From JAMCZU01 sp964479405 (GTDB lineage Bacteria > Patescibacteriota > UBA1384 > UBA12157 > JAENIV01): DNA of 14,078 bases. The stretch covers positions 1 to 14,078 of the forward strand of contig CAYZMA010000028.1 of NCBI GenBank assembly GCA_964479405.1. Direction: 5' to 3'. Numbering within the stretch: position 1 is the stretch's first letter; every line of letters begins with the position of its first letter. The translations under genes were made by a program, and so were the position numbers. Below are positions 1 through 4,758 of this stretch, one piece after another. The notes beneath the pieces are model-generated. The model saw only the letters and a program-made list of their open reading frames with translations. It searched no databases and had not been told where the DNA came from.

Positions 1-377
1 AATAAAACAACAATAAAATCGTAAATCCTCGGTTGACTGATGGAGACTAAAATCATCGGATCAACTGGTTTAGCTAAATAAAAATCGTAATCACCTCGAC
101 GAATTAGTTCAGTCGCAAATCGCGCTAAACCAACTTTTGTCCAACCATTATTAATGGAAATTATCACTTTAGAAAAAGCATATAAAAATAATACCTGATA
201 GAAATTCCAACCTGATAAAGTTTGAATATTGGCAAAAATAATATTAAAAAAAATAATTGTCATGGCAATATCAACAAGATGAAAAGTAACATTTGAAAAA
301 ACGACCCCCGGTATTTTTGAATCCCGAATGTAAGCGTTTTTAAATAAGATCCAATTAATTTTAAAATATTTAATCAT
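1..377 (-). CDS. ABC-2 type permease subunit (DUF990-like), 3' end cut by window edge
   Basis: Membrane subunit of an uncharacterised ABC transporter, about 125 residues visible from an ATG at 375-377. That ATG overlaps the TGA of the upstream permease gene (ATGA), so the two are translationally coupled and probably form a heterodimeric pore. Translation starts MIKYFKINWILFKNAYIRD, then a hydrophobic segment (about residues 35-55), a second (about 65-80), a basic stretch and the motif RRGDYDFYLAKPVDP. The 'G-(D/E)-x-D-x-x-L-x-K-P' pattern is typical of DUF990/ABC-2 permeases and also occurs in the neighbour (NDLIKPWN). Family members run about 260 residues, so roughly half is missing past base 1. 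No ATPase gene is visible upstream; it may lie beyond the window. The substrate is unknown. Confidence 0.8.
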   Translation of the reverse strand, partial: MIKYFKINWILFKNAYIRDSKIPGVVFSNVTFHLVDIAMTIIFFNIIFANIQTLSGWNFYQVLFLYAFSKVIISINNGWTKVGLARFATELIRRGDYDFYLAKPVDPMILVSISQPRIYDFIVVL

Positions 378-1165
378 CGTCCCGTCCCGGTGTATTTTTT
401 AATACCTGTTTTGTAGACAAAATAAAAGATGGTAAAAAATAACGTAATCCAAAAAATCATTTGACCCCAAGCAGAAAATATTTCTGCCGTTGTCAATTTG
501 CCTAAATAAATGTTAGCTGGCACATCAAACAGAAATCTAAAAGGTAAAAGTTCAAAAATATTTTTTAGTTTTTCCGGTAAAAAAGCTAAAGGAAAAACAC
601 CACCGGCCAAAAACGCCACAATATAACTGACCAAGCTGATGTTGGCGTTTTGATCACCAAAATAAAAACAAAGAGCATGAATAATATCGTAAAATGAAAT
701 GGCTAAAAATATGCCTAGACCAACCGTTACCAGAAAGTAAATAAGATTAGCTAAACTGGCAATACTGATATATTGAGAAGCAACCAGAAAAATAAAAAAA
801 CAAAAGGGTAAATATAAAATAATCTCCAAGAATAATTCATTTAAAGTGTAAATTATATCAACCAAGACGGCGTTCCAAGGTTTAATTAAATCATTAGTAA
901 AGTTGCCATTCCAAATTGTTTCGTTTAGATACATTGAAAAAGTCGGGTCAAGCCGAAAAATAAATGAAGTAACAAAATAATAAGTAATGGTTTGAGTTAA
1001 AGAGTAGGTATTAATAACCGTGGCGCCGGAGGCGGAATAGATATTTTTCCAAAGGGCAAAAGAAATAAAAAAGAAGACCATATTAGCAATGATAAAAATA
1101 ATAAAATCGGCCTTGTAGGCCAAAGTGTTTTGAAAACTTGTCCGAAAATAAACCCAATATTTCAT
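374..1165 (-). CDS. ABC-2 type permease (DUF990-like)
   Basis: Integral membrane protein of 263 residues with about six hydrophobic segments (for example residues 21-40, 58-72, 105-130, 135-160, 178-197 and 235-255). The cytoplasmic-loop motif LIKPWN near residue 95 matches the L-x-K-P signature of DUF990 export permeases. It is the first gene of an operon with a second, homologous permease that overlaps it by four bases. Paired permeases with a separate ATPase are the usual layout of this family, but the ATPase is not seen here. The ATG at 1163-1165 has no Shine-Dalgarno. It lies 7 bases after a TAAAAT -10 box, so the mRNA is probably leaderless. Its -35 box is supplied by a copy of the histidine-kinase 3' end. 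The exported substrate cannot be told from sequence. Confidence 0.85.
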   Translation of the reverse strand: MKYWVYFRTSFQNTLAYKADFIIFIIANMVFFFISFALWKNIYSASGATVINTYSLTQTITYYFVTSFIFRLDPTFSMYLNETIWNGNFTNDLIKPWNAVLVDIIYTLNELFLEIILYLPFCFFIFLVASQYISIASLANLIYFLVTVGLGIFLAISFYDIIHALCFYFGDQNANISLVSYIVAFLAGGVFPLAFLPEKLKNIFELLPFRFLFDVPANIYLGKLTTAEIFSAWGQMIFWITLFFTIFYFVYKTGIKKYTGTGR

Positions 1166-1172
1166 TAAGTCT

Positions 1173-1201
1173 ATTTTACAAAATTTAAGTCCTTGCTACA
1201 A
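1173..1201 (-). promoter_or_regulatory. Promoter of the permease operon (TTGTAG-N17-TAAAAT)
   Basis: On the minus strand TTGTAG (1196-1201) is followed after 17 bases by TAAAAT (1173-1178), and the ATG starts 7 bases later. The -35 hexamer is the last sense codon and stop of a kinase-tail repeat copy. The short distance to ATG implies a leaderless transcript. Confidence 0.55.
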
Positions 1202-1220
1202 CTCTTCGGCTTGTTTGGTT
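1196..1220 (-). repeat. Kinase-tail repeat, copy 0 (short)
   Basis: These 25 bases match the end of the kinase gene (4663-4687) at 24 of 25 positions and encode TKQAEEL-stop in the minus-strand frame. The copy is fused directly to the stop codon of the AbiEii remnant through a shared AACC. It is the shortest of four extra copies of the kinase 3' end in this window. Confidence 0.8.
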
Positions 1221-1329
1221 AAATTAATTTCTTAACTTCGTCTTTTAATGTCTTTTTGACAGTTTCCCATGAATAATCAGAAACTAACATTTTCGGATTT
1301 TCTTCTTTATCAGCATCTTCAAAATATCC
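1219..1329 (-). pseudogene. C-terminal remnant of an AbiEii/AbiGii-type nucleotidyltransferase toxin
   Basis: Between the DUF6922 gene and kinase-tail copy 0, the minus strand keeps a 36-codon open stretch ending in TAA at 1219-1221. It begins GYFEDADKEENP and ends KKTLKDEVKKLI. A 'YF-x-DA-x(4-5)-P ... W-x-x-VK ... V-K-x-L' ending is characteristic of AbiEii-family toxins, which normally lie directly downstream of DUF6922 antitoxins. An in-frame TAA lies just before the stretch (1330-1332) and the catalytic nucleotidyltransferase part is absent. This is therefore the 3' scrap of a toxin gene with most of its coding sequence deleted. The family assignment rests on recognising a short pattern. 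Confidence 0.65.
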
Positions 1330-1349
1330 TTAACTTTTTAATATGTAAT

Positions 1350-1646
1350 CTAATATGGCCAGATACTCCGGTATATTTTCCGAAATGATGGTTGCAAACA
1401 CCTAACATCTTTTTTAGGAATGCAAAAATGTGAAGCCCAATACTTGGCTTTTACTAAAGAAAGCTGACGACTTTTTTTGACCACTTCAATGATCTGTTCT
1501 TTAGGATAAATTTTAAACATCCAGTGAACTTGTTCTAAATCTCCCCATTCCAAAATCCGTTCAATAATCTGGCGGGAATTTTTCTCAATATCTAATTTTT
1601 CTGCGTCTAAATCCCAAAAAATAGGCTTTAAAATAGCATTTTTCAC
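1350..1646 (-). CDS. DUF6922-type small protein, probable orphan antitoxin
   Basis: A 98-residue protein whose N-terminal half shows the DUF6922 pattern: FWD near residue 10, then LD...IIERILEWGDLEQVHWMF, a YPKEQIIEVVKKSRQLS helix and AKYWASHF. The C-terminus has CLQPSF and ends IWPY, as in intact members. Such proteins usually pair with an AbiEii nucleotidyltransferase toxin encoded just downstream; here only the last codons of that toxin remain. The start is GTG (1644-1646), 6 bases after a TATAAT box, so the mRNA is probably leaderless. The gene sits between two copies of the kinase-tail repeat. With the toxin gone it may be a relic, or may still neutralise a toxin encoded elsewhere. Confidence 0.7.
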   Translation of the reverse strand: MKNAILKPIFWDLDAEKLDIEKNSRQIIERILEWGDLEQVHWMFKIYPKEQIIEVVKKSRQLSLVKAKYWASHFCIPKKDVRCLQPSFRKIYRSIWPY

Positions 1647-1652
1647 ACTTTA

Positions 1653-1680
1653 ATTATACCATTTTCGCGAAACCTTACAA
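1653..1680 (-). promoter_or_regulatory. Promoter of the DUF6922 gene (TTGTAA-N16-TATAAT)
   Basis: TTGTAA (1675-1680) is the leucine codon plus stop of kinase-tail copy A; TATAAT is at 1653-1658. From TTGTAA through the -10 region it matches the hicBA promoter (4241-4270) at 27 of 30 positions, so promoter and kinase tail form one composite repeat. Confidence 0.65.
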
Positions 1681-1822
1681 CTCATGGCTCCGCCAGTTGG
1701 CGGATTTGGTCGGCCAAGCCAGTGGTTTCATGTCACCTTTGTGAGGCACTTGGGCTTCAAGGTCTTGGATTTCTTTTTGAACCGATGCCCTCACTTTTAC
1801 CTTGACCTTCACTGTAAGCCCA
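1675..1822 (-). pseudogene. Kinase-tail repeat, copy A: degraded 3' fragment of a histidine kinase gene
   Basis: Reading the minus strand, this copy keeps VQKEIQDLEAQVPHKGDM in frame and ends HEL-stop. Unlike the other copies it also keeps an upstream piece of the ATPase-domain end, WAYSEGQGK, against WADSEGQGK in the intact kinase. About 30 bases between the two blocks are deleted. A 16-base palindrome (1689-1704) is inserted near the end, changing ARPTKQAEEL into AWPTKSANWRSHEL. The fragment thus derives from a longer kinase gene that decayed. Homology ends about one base before the -35 box of the plus-strand radical SAM gene. Confidence 0.8.
1689..1704. repeat. Short palindrome TCCGCC-N4-GGCGGA
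   Basis: Six-base arms around AGTT, inserted in kinase-tail copy A and followed by TTTGG. The same arms recur at 8300-8314 (also followed by ATTTGG) and at 8815-8831, where they form a terminator. It may be a small dispersed genomic palindrome. Confidence 0.6.
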
Positions 1823-1823
1823 T

Positions 1824-1852
1824 TTGACAAATCTCATAGTATCAGGTATACT
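1824..1852 (+). promoter_or_regulatory. Strong sigma-70-type promoter of the SPASM radical SAM gene
   Basis: A perfect TTGACA (1824-1829), a 17-base spacer and TATACT (1847-1852). The predicted start of transcription is near 1859, giving a leader of about 33 bases with AAGGAG at 1880-1885. Position and strength exclude the upstream ATG at 1802 as the real start. Confidence 0.8.
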
Positions 1853-1891
1853 TATACAAAATCAAGGGCGAACCTTAAAAAGGAGAATACG

Positions 1892-2962
1892 ATGAAACGG
1901 AACATTGTCAGAGATGATGTTGTTTCTTCTTGTTACTTTAGAACGTCTGTCAAACCACCTCATCGGAAGGTATTGTTACAGATAACCGAGCGATGCAATT
2001 TACACTGCGCCCATTGCTTTATCTCGGCTGTTCAAGAAGGCGCCATAATGAATCTGCAAGATATTAAAAAGATAATTCCAAGGTTGAAAGAGTGCAATAC
2101 CATCAGTATCACTTTAACTGATGGTGAACCGTTCACACATCCTGATATTATTCCAATTATTAAGCTAATCAGCGATATGAATCTAAAAGTTAGTATTTGC
2201 ACAAATGCCACTCTAATTAGTGAGCTACAAATGCAAGAGCTAGCTACCATCGGTCAAATTCATGTCAATGTCAGTTTAGATGGATTTAGACCAGAAAGTC
2301 ATGGTAAATTTCGAGGAGATATACAATCTTTCGAAATAACTAAGGCAACAATCGAATTATTGGGAAAATATCAGCTTTTACACGGACTTTTGGTAACACC
2401 CAACAATTTGGCAAGTGTAGAAGAATATGCACAGATTTGCCAATTTGCCATTAATAATGGCGCGAGTTATGTTTTAATGAATCCACTATCAAAGATGGGA
2501 CGCGGGATACTATCCAAAAAGTCGCTGGAATTTTCAGATAAGAAGATGGAGCAAATCAGAATAGAAACCACTCAATACCAACAGCTAATACAGATTATTT
2601 ATGTAAGATTTCCAAATGCAGCAGGATTTCCTCTTGGAAGTTGTGAGGCCGGAAATATCATCTACATCTTCACTAAAGGCGAGATGGCCATTTGTCCATA
2701 TTTGGTTTTTGCGGCTAAAACGCCTCAAAGTCAATATAGTCCAGACAATTTCATTGTCGGTAATATCTTTACCAATAAGAATATTGTGTCCCTCCTAAAA
2801 GGATATAAATTAGTAGAAAAATATCCTTTAATCGGCTATAATAATATTTGTCAATCTTGTCGACAAAACGATAAATGCAGCAGGGGTTGCCCAGCAGCAA
2901 TTATCGCATCTGGAGAACGAATAGAATCTTTAGATTACGCCTTATGCCCCACAAGGGAGTGA
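1892..2962 (+). CDS. Radical SAM/SPASM-domain enzyme
   Basis: Predicted S-adenosylmethionine radical enzyme of 356 residues with two kinds of Fe-S site. The radical SAM motif is C35-x3-C39-x2-C42 (RCNLHCAHC), followed by DGEP (77-80), a variant of GGEP for SAM binding. The C-terminal SPASM domain has the full seven-cysteine pattern: C251-x11-G-x4-C268, then C320-x2-C323-x5-C329-x3-C333, and C352. SPASM enzymes often modify ribosomal peptides, carry out cofactor steps or mature other enzymes; no precursor-peptide gene was recognised beside it. I chose the ATG at 1892 because AAGGAG lies 6 bases before it and the promoter overlaps the longer reading frame from 1802. It is the only plus-strand gene in the first 8.5 kb, with its own promoter and terminator, and looks like an independent acquisition. 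The substrate is unknown. Confidence 0.85.
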   Translation: MKRNIVRDDVVSSCYFRTSVKPPHRKVLLQITERCNLHCAHCFISAVQEGAIMNLQDIKKIIPRLKECNTISITLTDGEPFTHPDIIPIIKLISDMNLKVSICTNATLISELQMQELATIGQIHVNVSLDGFRPESHGKFRGDIQSFEITKATIELLGKYQLLHGLLVTPNNLASVEEYAQICQFAINNGASYVLMNPLSKMGRGILSKKSLEFSDKKMEQIRIETTQYQQLIQIIYVRFPNAAGFPLGSCEAGNIIYIFTKGEMAICPYLVFAAKTPQSQYSPDNFIVGNIFTNKNIVSLLKGYKLVEKYPLIGYNNICQSCRQNDKCSRGCPAAIIASGERIESLDYALCPTRE

Positions 2963-2976
2963 TTCACTTTCCCTTT

Positions 2977-3012
2977 CCTGCCGGAGCGTAATTGCTTTAG
3001 CAGGATTTTTTT
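2977..3012 (+). terminator. Rho-independent terminator after the SPASM gene
   Basis: CCTGC(C)GGAGC pairs with GCTTT(A)GCAGG (one mismatch, two G-U pairs) around loop GTAATT, followed by seven T. It lies 15 bases after the stop and before the convergent CYTH gene. Confidence 0.8.
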
Positions 3013-3025
3013 ATAGAATTGCAAA

Positions 3026-3610
3026 TTAATCCTTAATGACACCAGCGGCCTGCAAAGTTTGATAATGTTGAAGGTTATTACGATAGATATATTCTATCAA
3101 TTTTCCTCGCACTCGATCGTCACGAAAACTATTTTCTTTTCTAAAATTATCAATTTTTATCAGAGCTTGATCTATTTTCGATTCGTCTTCTACCATTAAT
3201 TCAACTTCGCAAATAGAGTAACCAAAGTCGGTTATATCAAAATCAATGGTAAAATCGTCTTTTTTGTACTTCTTTCTTTCAGAAACTATTGTGGCGAAAG
3301 GACTGATATTATTTTGTTTTAGCGCTTCTAATAGTGATTTTTCTAAATTAATTTTTAAATATTGGTAGATTTCCTTTTCTTTATCTATTTCCTGATATTG
3401 ATCAATAGAAGATTTTGAACCAATAACTGATACCTTTAGCTCAAATTTACCATTCCGATTTCTTAGCCACCAATCCTTTGTCGTTAATTTAAAGTCCACT
3501 GTATCATAATAAATATCAACTAATTTTTGTTGACTTATAAGTTCCGCTTTCCGGGTAATTTTTTTCAGAGTGGGTTGATTAATTAAAAATTTCTTTTCGA
3601 TTTCGATCAT
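3026..3610 (-). CDS. CYTH-domain triphosphatase (thiamine-triphosphatase-like)
   Basis: A 194-residue single-domain protein of the CYTH triphosphate tunnel superfamily, whose members hydrolyse inorganic or organic triphosphates or, in class IV, form cyclic AMP. It shows the N-terminal E-x-E-x-K signature as EIEK (3-6), YYDT (34-37), WLRNR (48-52), FELK (56-59), DFDITDFG (123-130) and CEVELMVED (134-142), which supply the acidic metal ligands and basic phosphate ligands of the tunnel. The YYDT...D-x-WLR arrangement is closest to thiamine-triphosphatase-type members. The C-terminus (VRGKLIEYI ... HYQTLQAAGV) also fits that group. ATG (3608-3610) directly abuts the TAA of a kinase-tail repeat. 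GAGGAG inside the repeat lies 6 bases upstream and can serve as Shine-Dalgarno. It is probably read through from hicBA. The precise substrate is not decidable. Confidence 0.85.
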   Translation of the reverse strand: MIEIEKKFLINQPTLKKITRKAELISQQKLVDIYYDTVDFKLTTKDWWLRNRNGKFELKVSVIGSKSSIDQYQEIDKEKEIYQYLKINLEKSLLEALKQNNISPFATIVSERKKYKKDDFTIDFDITDFGYSICEVELMVEDESKIDQALIKIDNFRKENSFRDDRVRGKLIEYIYRNNLQHYQTLQAAGVIKD

Positions 3611-3706
3611 TTACAACTCCTCTGCTTCCTTAGTGGGACGAGCCAATGGTTTCATGTCGCCCTTGTGGGGCACTTGGGCTTCAAGGTCTTGGATTTCTTT
3701 TTGAAC
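3611..3706 (-). repeat. Kinase-tail repeat, copy B
   Basis: Matches the kinase end (4663-4758) at about 86 of 96 positions with no gaps. The 43 bases farthest from the stop are identical. The minus strand stays in frame and encodes VQKEIQDLEAQVPHKGDM followed by a K-E-A-E-E-L-type ending. Changes are mostly synonymous or conservative (R to K, Q to E). It starts 10 bases after the hicA stop and ends at the CYTH ATG, so it fills the whole gap between the two genes. Confidence 0.9.
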
Positions 3707-3716
3707 TTTGACTTCT

Positions 3717-3944
3717 CTACTTTTTTAGCAACTTTATAAACTCATCCATATTTATACCCGCTTGCTTTAAAATATTTTGTAATGTTCCTCGTTTAATATC
3801 TTTTGAATGATATGATACAGTGACCCGTTGATTAGTCTTATTGTTCAATAAGGTAATATGACTACCAGTTTGATGATCAATATAAAAACCATTTTTCCGT
3901 AAAATGGAAATCATCTTTTTGGGTTTTAAGACGGGTAATTTCAT
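3717..3944 (-). CDS. hicA: HicA-type mRNA interferase toxin
   Basis: A 75-residue double-stranded-RNA-binding-fold toxin that cleaves mRNA and other RNAs when free of its antitoxin. The sequence has the family layout: KPKKMISILRKNGFY, then G27-S28-H29 with the catalytic histidine, an NQRVTVSYHSKDIKRGT strand-turn and the helix LQNILKQAGINMDEFI. Length is normal for HicA, which is small and positively charged. Its ATG (3942-3944) overlaps the hicB TAA by one base (TAATG), so translation is coupled to the antitoxin. The order is antitoxin first. There is no terminator after it; a kinase-tail repeat begins 10 bases downstream and leads into the CYTH gene. Catalytic residues appear intact, so the toxin is probably active. 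Confidence 0.9.
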   Translation of the reverse strand: MKLPVLKPKKMISILRKNGFYIDHQTGSHITLLNNKTNQRVTVSYHSKDIKRGTLQNILKQAGINMDEFIKLLKK

Positions 3945-4225
3945 TACCCAACCTTTTTAACTGATATATTATGAATAGGTGTTGGGACATCAATTGTCCA
4001 GACAAAACCCCTGCTTGATTCCTCTGGGATCGGTTCTCCATGTTTTTTTAAACTACCTAAATAACATTTAACTGCGTCCTTTGCCATTACTACCGCTTCT
4101 TCAAAGGTTTCACCTTGAGTAACACAACCTGGTAAAGCAGGAATTGTAACAACAAAGCCTCCTTCCTCGGCTGGCTCAAAAATAGCCGTATATTTTAGAA
4201 CCTTAGCAAGGTATTGTTTAGCCAT
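3944..4225 (-). CDS. hicB: HicB-type antitoxin
   Basis: A 93-residue antitoxin with a partial RNase H-like fold that binds HicA and blocks its RNase site. The diagnostic stretch GGFVVTIPALPGCVTQGETF (residues 22-41), followed by EEA and a helix MAKDAVKCYL, is typical of the HicB fold. The C-terminus (PTPIHNISVKKVG) is short and no ribbon-helix-helix domain is obvious, so DNA binding and autoregulation are uncertain. The start at 4223-4225 has a weak AAAGGA a few bases upstream and a promoter about 18 bases before it. The pair HicB-HicA sits between kinase-tail copies C and B like a self-contained cassette. Confidence 0.88.
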   Translation of the reverse strand: MAKQYLAKVLKYTAIFEPAEEGGFVVTIPALPGCVTQGETFEEAVVMAKDAVKCYLGSLKKHGEPIPEESSRGFVWTIDVPTPIHNISVKKVG

Positions 4226-4242
4226 TTTTTCCTTTCAACATA

Positions 4243-4270
4243 ATTATATCATTTTCGCAATACCTTACAA
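4243..4270 (-). promoter_or_regulatory. Promoter of hicBA (TTGTAA-N16-TATAAT)
   Basis: TTGTAA (4265-4270) is the final Leu codon and stop of kinase-tail copy C; TATAAT is at 4243-4248. It is nearly the same as the DUF6922 promoter, including the GCGAAAATG spacer segment. Confidence 0.65.
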
Positions 4271-4333
4271 CTCCTCGGCTTCCTTGGTGGGCCGAGCCAG
4301 TGGTTTCATATCGCCTTTGTTTGACACTTGGGC
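4265..4333 (-). repeat. Kinase-tail repeat, copy C (truncated)
   Basis: The minus strand encodes AQVSNKGDMKPLARPTKEA then E-E-L and stop, against AQVPHRGDM... in the kinase. The reading frame is kept over 23 codons. It lacks the VQKEIQDL part and begins 5 bases after the DUF2283 stop. The segment next to the stop resembles copy B more than the intact kinase. Confidence 0.88.
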
Positions 4334-4338
4334 ATTAT

Positions 4339-4575
4339 CTAGACTTGAGCTAATTTGAAATTGCCAATAATAGGCAACATTTCTGTCTTGCGAGTTCTGT
4401 TAAATCTTTTTTCAAAATTTAGGATCATAAATCCAATGATTTTTTTGGATTTAGGATCCATGCGAACAAAAATATCCTCAGAAATTTCTTCGGAAATAGC
4501 CTGTTCTGGCCGTCCAAGAGAAACATCTAAAATATCTCCTTCTTTGTCATAAGTAAAATTTAAAGCTTTTTCCAT
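4339..4575 (-). CDS. DUF2283 family protein
   Basis: A 78-residue protein with the DUF2283 signature: FTYDKEGDILDVSLG near the N-terminus, then a run of acidic residues (SEEISEDIFVRMDP), and KIIGFMILNFEKRF, a beta-rich fold of unknown function. DUF2283 genes often sit beside small toxin-like genes in accessory regions, but no partner is seen here. The start is ATG at 4573-4575 with AAAGGAGA 6 bases upstream; the in-frame TTG at 4594 would place the ribosome site inside the gene. The gene lies between the kinase end and tail copy C and has its own promoter. Confidence 0.85.
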   Translation of the reverse strand: MEKALNFTYDKEGDILDVSLGRPEQAISEEISEDIFVRMDPKSKKIIGFMILNFEKRFNRTRKTEMLPIIGNFKLAQV

Positions 4576-4617
4576 AATATTTCTCCTTTCTGGCAAAAAC
4601 CATTAACCCTCATATTT

Positions 4618-4645
4618 ATTTTAGCAAATTTGCCACAAAAGTCAA
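4618..4645 (-). promoter_or_regulatory. Promoter of the DUF2283 gene (TTGACT-N16-TAAAAT)
   Basis: TTGACT (4640-4645) and TAAAAT (4618-4623), spacer 16. Unlike the neighbouring cassettes, its -35 box lies beyond the kinase stop and not in it. Confidence 0.6.
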
Positions 4646-4662
4646 AATTAATAACAGCTTTC

Positions 4663-4758
4663 CTACAACTCCTCGGCTTGTTTGGTTGGACGAGCCAGTG
4701 GTTTCATATCGCCTCTGTGGGGCACTTGGGCTTCAAGGTCTTGGATTTCTTTTTGAAC
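4663..4758 (-). repeat. Kinase-tail repeat, parental copy (3' end of the intact kinase gene)
   Basis: This is the 96-base segment repeated at 3611-3706 and in part at 1196-1220, 1675-1822 and 4265-4333. It encodes the last 31 residues of the kinase, beyond the ATPase domain. Confidence 0.88.

Noticed and set aside
1802..1891. N-terminal extension of the SPASM gene from an ATG at 1802
   Set aside because: It overlaps the kinase-tail remnant and the promoter (1824-1852), and has no ribosome site; the ATG at 1892 has AAGGAG.
1196..4758. Classical integron with attC sites
   Set aside because: The repeats encode an in-frame peptide tail and show no attC-like folded inverted repeats; no integrase is present in the window.
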